From the NCBI GenBank assembly GCA_022393335.1, contig JAJEKB010021308.1:2577485-2641484 (forward strand): DNA of 64,000 bases, written 5' to 3'. The notes beneath the pieces are model-generated. The model was not told where the DNA came from. It did no database searches and worked only from the letters and a program-made list of their open reading frames with translations. The position numbers and the translations under genes are program-made. Of this stretch, positions 24,585-38,467 are shown piece by piece. Position 1 is the first letter of the stretch. Each line of letters opens with the position of its first letter. This stretch comes from Macrotrachela quadricornifera. Its lineage: Eukaryota; Rotifera; Eurotatoria; Philodinida; Philodinidae.

Positions 24585-26649
24585 TCTCTCTCTCGACCTA
24601 TCTATTAATCCAGTACAAAGATGTTTTTCTACAGTATTTTTTCATTAAAAAACCGACAAATTTCTTTCTCTTCCGCGTCCCTTTTTATATTGATCATTTC
24701 TTCTAGTAAAAAGTCAGTCCTATCAAATAACAAACACATGAAAAATTATGTTGATAATTTGATGCTACACTTGAGTTAGGGCTCATATCGATAAGATATT
24801 AATGATTAGTTGTACAATACAAAGACTAAATAAACACTTTAATTAATTTATTTAGGTTCAACTCATGTGAATAAGAATGATGATAGGTAATATATTATAA
24901 ACAAAATAATAACATTTTATTTTCCTTTATTTTAGTTCATCTCTTGGATTCTTCTCATGTCGAACAATACGGACCGTATCGTTTAACCTAGATTTCTAAT
25001 GAGGTTGTTGAACAGAACCTTCAATAGGTCCTACAGAATCTCATTCAAGAATTGGGAGTATTTTCTAATGGCTTTCTAACTATGTGATAACCGTATCATA
25101 TTCTAAGTTTTTCCATGAGCTCGGTTTATGAAGATAATCGCTAGAGTCCGCCTCTGGAGTCTATTCTGAACTTTTTAGATTTATTCCTCATATGGTTGGA
25201 AAGATATTCACTAATTACTTCTTAATTAATTGATTCTAATTGAGTAGCAACTGAGAGCGTCAACATTCTTACATTTGTCTATGCTAAAAGGATCTATTCA
25301 TTGGGAACATCCTTATAATAAATCCTAGTCAATCCCTTGGGGCGAGATGATCATGAAATAACTTTTAAGTGTCCCGTCCATCTCTGCTCAACATAATAAT
25401 TACTTAAAAAAAAATATTTATTCTTGATATAATGCTCGAGCTGACACATACCTTGCTTTATGATAATATAAAACGTCACTGATATTCGTTTTTCTATATC
25501 ATATTCATCTTCTACTATCAGTCAAAACAACAATAGCACAAGTCTTATCAGCATACATCTCTTTTTAATAGTAACCTGTGTTCTTCAATAATAAAATCAC
25601 AGATATTATGTCTAAAAGTTGTATTATTATTATACTGACGACCATAAACGGGCCGTAAATCACCATTTTGGTAGCAACTGTATTACGGTGCACATCACAT
25701 TATATAGTAATATCTACGACTTTTCTGAAGAATCTCTTTTGGATTTTTGCATCGACTTATTTGACTCACACATACCCATATAATTTGCACGTTTTCTATC
25801 CAATTTTTTTCCAGAATATACATCGACTTATCTCACTCACTTTACTTGACTCTTCACAACTACGGATTTTTCATTCTTTGACAAATTTTTAGGATGAGAG
25901 TGAGCTTTAGAAGATAACTACCACAATGCAGATTTCGATCTCTATTAAAAGGTCAATTATCAGGTAATAGAAGGAAAAATTTATATGGCAATAATCCTTG
26001 TTTATAGCAGGTATTGTAGTTTTTCTACAGTTGGGCATTTGATAGAAAATACAAGAAGCGTTGCGAATATTTGATGATTAGATGATGGTCTTTTTGTTTT
26101 GTCAGATTGTGTTTATTGAATGCGCATTGGGAATAATACTTTGTATGTTGTGATTCTAGTGATTTATGTAAGATAAATGTAGTATCTAGAATTGATAGAG
26201 AAGAAGTTTTATTTGTTTTATTTTGCAAAAGAATAGAATGTGCTTATTACAGAAAGCTATGATAACTAATGTCGGATTTTTTTAAAGTACCAACGACTAA
26301 CTTTATAGAAATTAGACAAGTGACGATCAATACAAATATATATATATCATTTAGTGTTGTCATATGAATCGTATACAGAATATACATGCAAGATTATCTT
26401 ATGAAATGAAGGAAGACTAACAAGTAAAAAAGATATTAAAACTAAATTCATGTTTGTTCTAACGTTGTTTTTTTCTATAAACCATTGGAATCTTGATGTA
26501 ACTCGTATAAAATACTATCTTCGTAATAAGAAAATCATATTTATTCTACAGAGAAGATGAATTAGCTTAATCAATCATCTCTTTTCTTTTATATTTTTAT
26601 GTAAACAAAAGCATCTTGTCAATTTTTGTGTACTCAACAAATGAGACAC

Positions 26650-26806
26650 TATAGAATCGGTCAGTGTATCTGGCCGGCCGACCGTTTACACAATAACTCT
26701 TTAAAAAAACCAATCTCGATTATGATCAAAATTTTGCACACAGATTTGTCTCAACAACATGTTGGTCAAGAAATTGCTGAGTTATAGCCAACAAAGTCAT
26801 TATTCC
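26650..26806. repeat. Dispersed repeat, copy 2 (see 8575-8760)
   Basis: Same orientation and block order as 8575-8760, with scattered substitutions and small indels. No ORF of note. Confidence 0.6.
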
Positions 26807-27436
26807 ATGTGCTTTTTTATGCAAATATTAACGTATTTCGGTTTTTATAACCATTTTTCTCCACTATTGTGAAGACCAAGGATAGGATTTTCCATACTGA
26901 TTAGAGGCTCTGTAATTTGTTCTGAACAATCTTGCATGATTTCTAACTTTTTAAAGGTATGCTTTTCATCTTTAATCTCTTGTAGGAGCATGTTCTCTTA
27001 ACTATAGTTAGGATCTTAATCCCGAAATTGATTGTGTGTTTGCGTGTTGGTACGTATCGTAGTATTTCGACTCAATGTGGTACTACTTCATGAATCATCT
27101 TTAGGCGCTGAAATGCTACATCATGGAGTACTCCTAGACACTTTAGTTCTGTATAATGGGGCACTGATAGATCATCAAGAATATATTATAAAAATACCTA
27201 GACGTTCTGCAGAGCTATGTTATGTGGTATCCATAAGTCGCTCTCAAAAGCTATATTAGAATAAACAAGTTTTCATTTAGGCATATAAATAAAGACGTCG
27301 GAACTAACTTCTCACTGTGTCCAATGGAACAAAAAGAGAGCATACGTAGGATTTAGGAGTATTTCATTAGAGCTGCTTTGGATGATTTATTTTAAACAAT
27401 TTGATCGAAATCAGTCTGCTGGCACAATTTTTTTTC

Positions 27437-27492
27437 TTTTTGAAATACACATAACACTCGGATCTAAATCCGAGATTTTCACATTTATTTTA
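27437..27492. repeat. Dispersed repeat, copy 2 (see 9707-9762)
   Basis: A 56-bp segment matching 9707-9762, including the small palindrome CTCGGAT..AAATCCGAG. Confidence 0.55.
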
Positions 27493-28953
27493 CACCATTA
27501 AATCCTGCCTACATTTACGAATATATATTTGTGATTTTTGTGTGATGACATAGTTTTATTTTTTTTTATAAGTCAATGGAAGAAAAAAATTATTAATCTT
27601 CGATTAGTCGATTTAAATTTTTTGATTTTGAATTTTAAACCTTCCTCATTAGTAGATCACGTATGACTCATTATACATTGATGTATATAACGGGGGAAAA
27701 GCGTTGCTTACGCGTTCTTTTATCGTATTATTGGTCTTTTTTTTTTATTCAGGCCATATTATGTTTTTCATGCAACAGTGATCACAGCAATAAATGAAAG
27801 ATAAAAACAAGTGCTTTTTGTATCTTATTTAGTTATTTTCTCTTCGTTGAGATTCGAAGCTACTGCATTTATTCATTCATATTCAAATTTGATTATTCTC
27901 GAACATTATTTAACGGTAAATGCTCTATACTATTTCTGAGTAATCATTATAATTATAAAAATAATAGAGACGTGAACAGTAGATGTGAATATTAAATAGA
28001 GAAAGAAAACAATACATAAGAGAGAACAAAAAACATCACAAAAGAGTAGAAAAATTAGTTCTATTGAGTAGTATTTGTTCAGATTGATAATACGTCTTTT
28101 ACATTGAATTTGTTTTTATTATTTAATATATTTATTTGCTAAATATCTACTCTAATGGTTGATCGAAAAATTCTCAGGGAAAATTTTGAAAGCTGAAACT
28201 TATTTATAAGAGATATTAGCATAGAGCTTTTCATTAAAGATATATCCAGTTAACTGGCATTAATAAATGTCTAGTTGAAATTTATGTATATTTTCGAAAA
28301 TAATGAGTAGAACTTTGAAAGCGAGGTCTTTCGGGCTTCTTCTTCTCGTCTCATTTACAAAAACTTTCCTCAGAGGCTCTATCAACTAAGGTCAAACTCC
28401 ATGATGTACAATTTTACAGTGATGAGAGGACATTGAAAGGAAGATATTTCTATGAGTTTTCCTTAGTATCAAGAGCAAGAAAAAGCAGGCAGTTAAGGTT
28501 TCTACGTGTTAGAAACCCTTGAATAAACTCTGAAAAATTATATTTGAAAATATTTCTTTGAACGATATATGTTTAAAGAGTTTTGAGATAGTTTACAACA
28601 CATTTCTACATAAAACAAAAGCTTCTTAAGATTATTTATTTATGAGATAATTATAATATAGCCGAAAGATAAAATTCATATTTAATGTTGATCTCTTATT
28701 TATTTCGAATAGATTGATTCAACATGAACAACAAAAAGTTCTTTTATTGAAACTGAAGAAAAATAAATCATTCAGTTAAACAATAAAATAAAACAGTTTA
28801 GTACATATATATAAATTCTTAAATGACTTTATTTTTAATTGATGAATATTAGGAAAATTCCTGTTCCGATTAGATAATTTATATACATATATTAGTAGAG
28901 ATTACATTTGTTCTTGTCAACTGCTTTGTTTTTTATAGGGTAAAGTCATTATT

Positions 28954-31900
28954 ATGGACAATGAACTGATAACAATTGATCAGGCAACTGAAGAACGGTC
29001 GTTTACATTTGATTCTATCCTTAATTCGGAGATGAGGCTAAATTTACATTATCCAAACAATATTTCCGATGTTAAAAATGCTTCAATAGATTCTCATGCA
29101 GTTGGAAGAGATAAGTATGTATTTTTCTAGATAGTTTCTCTTATGATCAATATTTTTTCAATAGAGAAAATGTTCTCTCAAAATTTCATGTAAAACACAA
29201 ACGTTTGCTTCTGTCGGCTGTGTTCGTAAGTATAGTAACGACTATTGGCATTTTAACGGTTTATTTTACATCACCAAAACAATCAGGTATGGTTTTTCGT
29301 CAAGTATTCGATTTGAAATTGTAAAGATTAAAAAAATGAAGACACTTTCCTAATTGAACTTTGCACAATATAAATATCGCGATGAAAAATTCGATACTTC
29401 GGGTAAAAGATACAACTGTTAGAAAGAACACTACCGCCTCTCTTATTTTTAGTTGGCAGTAGAAGGTGGTGCCATCTACATGTGCGTCAGATTATTAAGT
29501 ATTTAAGGCACAAATGGAGTAGCTAACTACCAGGCCTCGAAGCGGGCCACTCTTTTCATGACCTGGCCCGCGAGAGAATTTTTTCTCTCAAGAAAATATG
29601 CAGTTCATTGCGGTTATTACAAATATAATTGTGATAAAATACCCGGCTATTTTGAGGGTGATTAGCGAAGATTATCAAACTCAAAATAAAATTTTGTGCA
29701 CGAAAATTGATTACTTTTTGAATGAGACGCAAACATATTGTCAGGCTGTAATATTTCACAACACTTAATTTACGTAATGCGATATTTTTTTATATAATTT
29801 TTTAAAATAGGACCCATAAAAAAACAAATTTGAAGCTCACACTTTCAGATGATGATCTGTTTTTGAGATATTGCTCTTGTGGTCACTTTTCCTTAATAAA
29901 TATCAATTTTTCAAGATGAAGCTTCACGTGTAGTCGAGAGATGCAACTACTTTGAGGAGCTCCGTGGATTTACTGTACTAGTAATTCTTCTTACATACTT
30001 CGAAAACAAAAAAAAACACACTTATGCATTCTTTTTCAGCAACAAAAACTCCTTGAAATCTTGATAGTAGAACAAACATCAGTTTTCACATACTTCATAT
30101 TGATTGACTAGAATAAGATTTAAATAAAGGGAATGTAATGATTGACATTTTCAATCATTAAAATGAGAGAATTTAATTGATGAAAGTGATCATCTTTATC
30201 AAAAACCTTTAAAATGCATTGAAATGTGTAGGCTTTCTAATAGATAAAATGATCATATAATTGAGAAAAAACAATACTAGGTGTCGAGCTGGGCGGCCCG
30301 TTTCGAGGCCTGCCAACTACCTCATGTTCTGCAAAGCATAATGGAGACTGCTGCTACTCTACTGGTACTGTGTATCCTTGATAACGTGACGTAGATATAA
30401 GAGACGCTACCTTCTACTGCCCACCCAAAACAGGAGGGGCGCTAGTGTTCTGGTTACGCCGCTAGAACAGTTCAGTTCCTATCAACAGAATCGTTAGATT
30501 AAATCGGTTCTTTTGGACAGTTACTCTGAATTTTGAACTGCCATAGGTATAGTAGCGCGTCGTTTGTGGAATCTTGCTTGACATTATCCTGCAAGCAGAG
30601 TATAGAAACATTAAAAAGTTTGTCTTACAAGAAATTCTGATCTAGATTGTGTGATTTTTGACTTTTTGGAATTGTAATTAATCATGCGACAAAAACAGTA
30701 AACATTTTTTTCCAAATTTTATGTAAAAAGTACATTTCACGTAAACTTACCATAGGAACTTCTTATCGTTTTGATTTCATGTCTTTATATATTTATAAAG
30801 ATATAAAACATAACATTGAGGAACTCACTTCCAATTCTAACAACAATACAAACTATACGTTCAAAACTACTTTTTTTATTTCGTTCTAAAATTAGTTTAA
30901 TGATAGTGTTCTTATATTGTCATCATTAGTATCTAACGATCATTTCCAAATGAAATGCAGAACAACATTTAAGTTATTCTGATTTTCTGGAATTTTATTC
31001 CGAAACAAAACTACAACACAGAGATGTGCATCGCGGCAGCAGCTTTTTTATAAAAGAAATTTCAAAAACTCATGAATTTACACATAATCTCGATATTGAT
31101 GTGTGCTGTACAATAAAGCTTGATGAATCTGATTGGTTGTCATGATCAACTCTAGTTTAAACCGATCACAGTCTTGAAAATCTAAACGTTTTTAAAAATA
31201 CCATCGCGGCCGAGGCAGATTCTCAACCGCGATGGATATCTCTGTTGCAACGATATTTCTGATTGAGGATATAGGACTATTGTGCGTAGGACAATTATGA
31301 GAATAGACGATCATGCGCATATTGAATAATTTATTTCGATTGATTAATATTAAAGAAAGTCATAAAAGTATTTTCCCTATATGATTATTCGTTTTCTTTC
31401 TTTCTTACACATGTGTGTTAACTATACATATATTTCTTTGTTTTCTCTTGGTTTCTTTCTTATTTGATTTTCCCATGTAATAAATGTTTTAAGATTTAAA
31501 TAAACTCATAGACAGTAATATATATTTTCGAATCTAACTTCGAATACATTATGCCGATATTATTTTTTAAAATCGAAAAAGTTAAGCCAATTCTAACTAG
31601 GAGCAGTTTTCATTACATTGAAGAATATTCTCATGAAAATGAAATATACTAATGATGCCCATAATGCAACAAACAGAAATGTAAAATTAGGTTGCATACC
31701 ATTTTCTAAGAAACCAGTTCGATCAAACAAATAATGTCGTCAAAGGATGTTATCGATGACTCAACAATATCATAGATTCAGTCTATCCTGGATTGTTGAC
31801 GTTTTTTGAGTGATCTTCTAACAGAGCAATCATACGTAGAAAATGAAATTACTCAGATAGTAACAGGTTTCGTGCCAAAATGTTATTTTATGGCTACTCA

Positions 31901-34900
31901 TACAGAACTATTTTAACTAATATATCAGAAATGACCCAATTAAAATTTTCTGAAAGGCAGAATATATTCGATTTTCAGTTTTATACTCTCTGTGATTTGA
32001 TATTTCCTTTTATTTTGTGCAACAACTTTAAAGAAGACACGGGAATCATACTCTATATTTGTCATTGAATGTTGATAATTTGTTATCGGATTTCTTCTTA
32101 TGAAGATTCAGTTAAACTCGAGTGTAAACTAACGATCTGTAATAAAATTTTGTATGATGTGACGGAGACGATATAAAATCAATTCTTAATTCATTTATAC
32201 CTTCATTTACTTCTATACTATTTTCTAGTTGAAATCTGTACGTTCACCCTAAAAGCAGCAACTAAAATATCAATAATCGATGATTCTCATCCACGATCTG
32301 CCGTTATCGACGACTTCAACAATGACAGTTGGTTTGATGTTGCTGTTGCCAATTCAGGTGCCGATAACATAGGTGTATTTCTTCGAAATGATAATGGTAC
32401 TTTTGCCAATCAAATGACATATTTAACTGGTGATGGTTCCCTTCCGCATGGTCTTGCTATAGGAGATTTCAACGGTGATCTGCAAAAGGACTTAGTTGTT
32501 GCAAATTTTGGTACTAACAATATTGGAATATTTTTTGGAATGAATTATGGAATTTTTACATCTCAAATAACATTTTCCACTGGATCTTCACATCCACTCT
32601 GTGTTAGTGTTAGTGATTTTAATAATGACAATCAAGATGATATAGCAATTGTCAATTATGGAACTAACAGTATAAGCATTTTCCTTGGCAATGGAAAGGG
32701 TAACTTCACAACTCAAACTATCCTTTTCACTGGCTATGATTCACATCCAATATCAATTGCCGTTGACGATTTTAATCACGATAATACGATCGATATCATC
32801 GTAGCCAATTATGGTACTAATAACATTGAAGTTTTTTTTGGTTATGGTAATGGATCATTCGCAATTCCAATAATCTTCACAACTGGTATGAATTCACATC
32901 CAAACTCAATTGCTATTGCCGATTTTAATAAAGACTCTCAACTTGATATTGCCGTTGCCAATAGTGGTGACAACACTGTTATTATATTTTTCGGATATGG
33001 AAATGGCACATTTGCAATACAAAAGAGTTATAGCACTGGCGACAATTCTATGCCACTTTCCATTGCTATAGGTGATTACAACAATGATGATCGAATAGAT
33101 GTTGCTATCGTCAATTATGGCGTATCTAAACTAGGTATACTATTTGGAGATGGTAATGGAAATTTTTCAGATCACACAATATTTTTCACTTACAATAATT
33201 TTCAACCTTACTCGATTGCGACTGCAGATTTCAACAGAGACAATCGAACAGATCTTGCCGTTCTCAACTATGATACTAACAATCTTAATATTATTCTTGC
33301 ATATGATGACCATACTTTTACAGATCCAACTATTTATTCAGTTGGGAATAATTCTCGACCACAATGGGTGGTAACTGCTGACTTTAATAACGATAATCGA
33401 TTAGATATTGTCGTCGCCATTCATGAGACTGATAATGTAGGTGTTTTTCTTGGAAATGGTAAGGGCACTTTTTCAAAAATAATACTATATTCAACTGGTA
33501 GTGGCTCTGGGCCAACATCACTCACCGCCGGTGATTTCAATAACGATAATCGATTAGACATTGTCGTTGTCAATGTCGATACTAACAACATAGGTATTCT
33601 TCTTGGATATGGCAATGGTACTTTTTCAAGCCAAACAACCTATTCAACTGGTAATGGCTCTACGCCACAAGCAGCCACCGTTGGTGATTTTAACAACGAT
33701 GGTCAATTAGACATTGTTGTTGCCAATTATAATACTAACAATGTAGGTATTTTTCTTGGATATGACAATGGCACTTTTTCGAGTCAAACAACCTACTCAA
33801 CTGGTAATGGGTCTGAACCACTGTCAGTTGCCGTTGGTGATTTCAACAAAGATGGACAATTAGACATTGTTGTTGCCAATTATGGTACTGACGATATAGG
33901 TCTTCTGTTTGGATATGGCAATGGCAAGTTTTCTAATCAAACAACTTATTCTGTTGGCGCTGGTGCGGGGCCAACATGTGTCACTGTTCGTGATCTTAAC
34001 AACGACAGCTATTTGGATATCATTGTCGCTAATCGATTTACTGACAGTGTAGGAGTTTTACTAGGGTATGATGACGGTACTTTTTCAAGTGTAACGTCCT
34101 ATACAGCCGGCGTTAACTCTAAGCCCTTTTTTGTTACCACTAATGATTTAAATGGTGATGGTCGATTCGACATCTTCGTTGCCAGTCAGTATATTGGCAG
34201 TGTAGGTGTTCTTCTTGGATATGGTAATGGCACCTTTTCAAGAGTAAGGCTATATTCAACAGGTAATGATTCTGTGCCACTATCGATCGCCTTAGGATAT
34301 TTCAACAACGACAGTCAATTGGATATGGCCGTCGCCAATGAGGGAACTAGTAATGTGGCTATTTTTCTCGGTCTTCTTAAAACAATTGGTGTGAGTGAAG
34401 CTACGTATTTAACAGGGTCTGCACCGCGTCCACAATCTGTCGCTGTCGGTGATTTGAACAATGATAGTCAAGCTGATATCATATTGAGTAATCATGGTAC
34501 AGGCAATGTTGGCATTCATTTTGGATATCCTAACAAAACTCTTTCAATGCAAACAGTATTTTCAACAGGTTCCGGTTCTCTTCCTACATCAATTATTGTC
34601 CGAGATCTAAATAATGATACGCAACTAGATATTGTTGTTGCCAATTCTGGTACCGACAACGTAGGTATACTCTTTGGATATGGAAATGGTTCATTTGATG
34701 CTCCAGTTATGTACTCCACTGGTATTGGTTCGAGCCCACGCTCAGTTAATGTTGGCGATTTTAATAATGATGATCAAGTCGATATTGTGGTGGCTAACTA
34801 CGATAGTCGGAAGATAGATATACTTCTAAGATATGATGAAAGTGCTTTCAAAAATATGGTACCATATTCTACTGGCACTGATTCAAATGCATTTTCAGTT

Positions 34901-36523
34901 GCCGTTGGTGATTTTAACAACGATAGTCACTTGGATATTGTGGTCGCTAATAGAGGTAGCGGCAGTATAAGTATTTTTTTTGCTTATGGCGATGGAACAT
35001 TTACCAACCAAACAAACTATCCAACTGGTATAGACACTAGGGCATCATCGGTCACCCTTGGAGATTTTAACAACGATAATCAATTAGACATTGCCGTTGG
35101 TAATTACTATAATGAGAATGTTGGAGTGTTTCTCGGACATGGCAATGGAACTTTTTCAACCCAAATGACTTCTTCAACTGGCTTAGGATCTGCACCACGC
35201 GCAATCGCCACCGGTGATTTCAATAACGATAGTCGATTAGACATTGTTGTCGGCAACTTATGGACTGGGAATATCGGTGTTCTTCTTGGTTATGGTAATG
35301 GCACTTTTGAAAATATAACGACCTATTCTATTGGCACCGATTCTGAACCCCGATCAGTTGCTGTGGGTGATCTTAACAATGATGGTAAATTGGACATTGT
35401 TTTTATAGAGAGCATCGCTAAATACATAGGTATTCTTCTTGGGTATGGCAATGGTACTTTTTCAAGCTCAATGAACTATTCAACTGGTACTATCTCTGGG
35501 CCAATGTCAGTTATCCTTGATGATTTTAACAGTGACAGTCGATTGGACATTGTTGTTGCTAATTACGATGCAGACAATATCGGCATTTTTTTTGGATATG
35601 GAAATGGTACTTTTTCAAGTCAAACAATTTATCCAATTGAGAAAGGTTCTGGCCCCTATTGGATTGACAGTGGTGATTTTAACAATGATGGATTACTGGA
35701 TATTGTTATCGCAAATTTTCAAAATAACAACATTGGAATTCTTCTAGGATTTCAAGATGGCATGTTTTTCAGTCAAGTAACATATACAACTGGCGATTAC
35801 TCTTCTCCAAGATCGGTCGTAGTAGGTGACTTTAATAATGACAAAAGATTAGATGTTGTCACTGCCAATTTTGGTACTAATAATATAGGTGTATTTATTG
35901 GCTATGAGAGTAAAAATTTTTTAAGAGCACCGAGCTATTCAATAGGATCTAGTTCACGACCATGCTATGTTGCAGTTGAAGATTTCAATAACGATAGTAA
36001 GTTAGATGTCGCCATAGCTAATGATAACACTGACAATATAATGATTCTTTTTGGATCGGGTTATGGGACTTTTTCAAGTGAAATGACATATTCTACTGGA
36101 AAAGGTTCTCAACCATGTTGGATTGCGACTGGTGATTTTAACAAAGATCGTCATCTGGATCTTGTTGTCGCTAATTTTGGTAATGACAGTATCGGTATCT
36201 TTCTTGGATATGGGAATGGTACTTTTTCAAGTCAAACAATTTATTCTACTGGTATTGCTTCTCATCCAAAATCAGTTGCTGTTTTAGATCTTAATAATGA
36301 TACTCTATTAGATATTGCAGTCACAAATTTTGGTGCTAACAATATTGGTGTTTTCTTTGGTTATGGAAATGGAAGTTTTGCTAGTCAAACGCTTTTTCAA
36401 TCTGGTTTTGGCTCTCTTCCTTTTCCAATCATTGTAGGTGACATTAATGGAGATGACTTATCAGATATTGTTATCGCCAATAGTGGCTATGGTAATGTGG
36501 ATATTATCTCAAAGACCTGCTAG
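28954..36523 (+). CDS. Membrane-anchored FG-GAP/VCBS repeat protein, 28 repeats
   Basis: Three exons: 28954-29114, 29165-29286 and 32229-36523, with introns of 50 and 2942 bp. All junctions are GT..AG and phases agree (AA|A and G|TT), giving 1525 residues. Residues 1-66 are a polar, presumably cytoplasmic tail; about 67-89 (LLLSAVFVSIVTTIGILTVYF) form one membrane segment after KHKR, so type II topology is likely, with the rest outside. From about residue 100 the protein is 28 tandem units of about 51 residues with a DFNNDGQLDIVVAN-type Ca2+-binding loop and GYGNGTF motif. These are FG-GAP/VCBS blades as in integrin alpha chains; seven blades make one propeller, so 28 suggests four. Asn-Gly-Thr/Ser glycosylation sites are abundant. 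The likely role is extracellular binding or adhesion; no enzyme domain is seen. Confidence 0.9.
29410..30466. mobile_element. Old TIR element in the FG-GAP intron, disrupted by a hAT copy
   Basis: About 29418-29475 and 30404-30466 are inverted copies sharing AGAACACTA.CGCC and GGCAGTAGAAGGT. The outer right end reads GGTTACGCCGCTAG, similar to the end of the element at 15054-16146 (GGTTACGCCACT), so they may be one family. It carries the hAT element 29531-30312. The outer boundaries are approximate. Confidence 0.6.
29531..30312. mobile_element. hAT-type non-autonomous element
   Basis: Ends are CAGGCCTCGAAGCGGGCC at 29531 and the inverted copy GGCCCGTTTCGAGGCCTG ending at 30312. Flanks CTAACTAC (29523-29530) and CCAACTAC (30313-30320) form an 8-bp target duplication with one mismatch. 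No transposase inside. It lies in the second intron of the FG-GAP gene and within an older element. Confidence 0.88.
31019..31244. mobile_element. Short copy of the CAGAGATG GC-rich hAT MITE
   Basis: Ends CAGAGATGTGCATCGCGG and CCGCGATGGATATCTCTG match the TIRs of 11818-12345. The flanking octamers CTACAACA and TTGCAACG agree at five positions, a worn target duplication. The 226-bp interior has lost most of the GC-rich repeat. It lies in the large FG-GAP intron. Confidence 0.8.
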
Positions 36524-37378
36524 TTTTACTCTTTCAAATATGAATTTTCATTCTATTCGATGTTCTTTATTCTCATTTCATTTTGGTTATCTTCAGTAAT
36601 TCATGATAATTGTATTCTCTCATCATTCCTTCCTTTTCTTTTTATTGCTTCTAAATGTATTATATGTGAAGGCTTTTTATGATTAAATCATAGATCTAGA
36701 TTTATATATATTCACACTCAGTATACTTTAAATAGCATTTATACATAAATATTATACCATTGTATTTTAAAAAAATTTCGTAAATGACGTTCTGTACAGA
36801 AAAACAAATACTATTCATAAAAAGAAAGATGATCAGCGGAAATAGATGGTATCCATTAATGATGCTAAAAAACTAGAGAAAAATCATAAAGTATTACAAT
36901 ACGCAGATATTTCCTTGAATTTTTGCCTTTAGATATTCCATATTGCTCTAATAAAAACTATAAAAGAATTCAAGTACATACTGTTTTCTTTAAACGTTAT
37001 GAACATTTTAATATTGGCTCTATAATACATAACATATAACAAATAACGAATTATTGATAAAAACTCTGTTTCTATTCAATATATAGAGTTTCAACTTTGC
37101 AGCAAATGTAGCAAAGTACTAATAATTTCTATATTGAAAGTGTCAGTCTATTGAGCATGTCGTTATGATATAAGATTGGAATTCAAAGCAGGGTGAGACA
37201 GAATCGAACTAAATTCCCGAAAAATTTTTTCAAGTGAATGTTTTTAATGAAAATATTCATATTAAAAACGTATACACATGATAATCAGTATAAATTTTGA
37301 TGGCAGATGTGTTAAATAATATGACGAAAGATCAAAACTGATTTCTAATTTATCAGACTTATTTATTATAACTTAGAT
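36524..37378. other. Downstream flank of the FG-GAP gene
   Basis: AT-rich and without a recognisable gene or repeat. It ends at the target duplication of the hAT element at 37379. Confidence 0.5.
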
Positions 37379-38282
37379 CAGAGGTGAGTACATGACAACT
37401 TTTTCTGTCCTGTCATCCTGTGCTTGTCTGTCTCGGGGGTGGTTGAGCAGGACAAAAATTTTAACTGCGTCTCGTACTGCAGGACAATAAGAAACCTTAT
37501 TTTGACTTATGATTATCAGAATATGTATTAGTTTTTCATTTTTCCTAGAACTAATTTACTTCACATCGCTTTTAAATGTAACAGCTAAATTCGAATCGAA
37601 CTGCCTTCATGTTAGACATATGCAGACTTCAAATTTTGCCCAAGATATATGATGATCTTGTTTCAAAAAAACTCAAGAAAATAACGTGCATAAAAAAAAA
37701 AATTATGAAAACCGTTATTATAGGCATTAAATATATTTTATCAAATTGAATTTTTCTTCAAGGAAAAAGGTGTTCAATCTGAAACTTCCTTCCTTCACAT
37801 AGGACTTTTGTTCTTATCTGCACGACATGTGCAGGTCTCAAACCCATCCATAGCACGTGACTTTCCTATGCAAGAAATACAAGAAGTGTATGCATATGAG
37901 ACAAGATGATGGACTACAGAGAATTTTGAATATTGTCTGATGAATATATATACAAAAAATATTGAAACATCATAGGTTAGTATTTTAATAATATATTTAT
38001 CTTAACACTAAGTGGATGCTATTAGGAAAAATAAATAGTAAAATGAAAAGTTGCTTGGTGAAAAAATGACACAAAGGACAACAAAGTTACATATTGTAAA
38101 AATATCTGATTAAATTAAATACAGGACATACAAGATTAGCTAGTCCATCCTGTCCTGTCTGCTATCCTGTGCTAATCTGTCCTGCCAGGCGGCTGAACAG
38201 GACGAAAATTTTAGTTGCCTCCTGCCCTATAGGACAGGACAGAATAGAACACTAGGACAGAATGGTCCTGTGCTCAGCTCTG
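37379..38282. mobile_element. hAT-type element rich in TCCTG/CAGGA motifs
   Basis: Ends CAGAGGTGAGTACA (37379) and TGTGCTCAGCTCTG (to 38282) are inverted copies. Flanks ACTTAGAT (37371-37378) and ACTTAAAT (38283-38290) are an 8-bp duplication with one mismatch. Both subterminal zones carry many TCCTG or CAGGA words (37410-37495 and 38140-38270), probably transposase-binding repeats. No ORF of note. Related hairpin material is at 62038-62220. Confidence 0.88.
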
Positions 38283-38467
38283 ACTTAAATATAGTTCTGG
38301 AGTTGATAATAATACTAATCGAATTCTAACGAGTGGCTTATAAGGATAGAACACTTTTATTTTATTTTATAGAAAAATTAGAAATACATTCTACAGTTTC
38401 TATCATTAGCTCATCGAATAGAGAAATTTTTACTTTTTGAAATGTGTAGTCTCTGTTTTTCATATTA

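Larger units (their letters stand above)
24585..28953. other. Gene-poor AT-rich stretch
   Basis: No recognisable gene. It holds the second copies of two dispersed repeats (26650-26806 and 27437-27492) and a short AT dinucleotide run near 26336. The immediate upstream region of the FG-GAP gene (about 28800-28953) is AT-rich, but I cannot point to a specific promoter motif. Confidence 0.5.

Noticed and set aside
33144..35747. Several ORFs of 64-76 codons in other frames within the FG-GAP gene
   Set aside because: They are periodic shadows of the 153-bp repeat unit, recurring with its spacing; the main frame is clearly the coding one.
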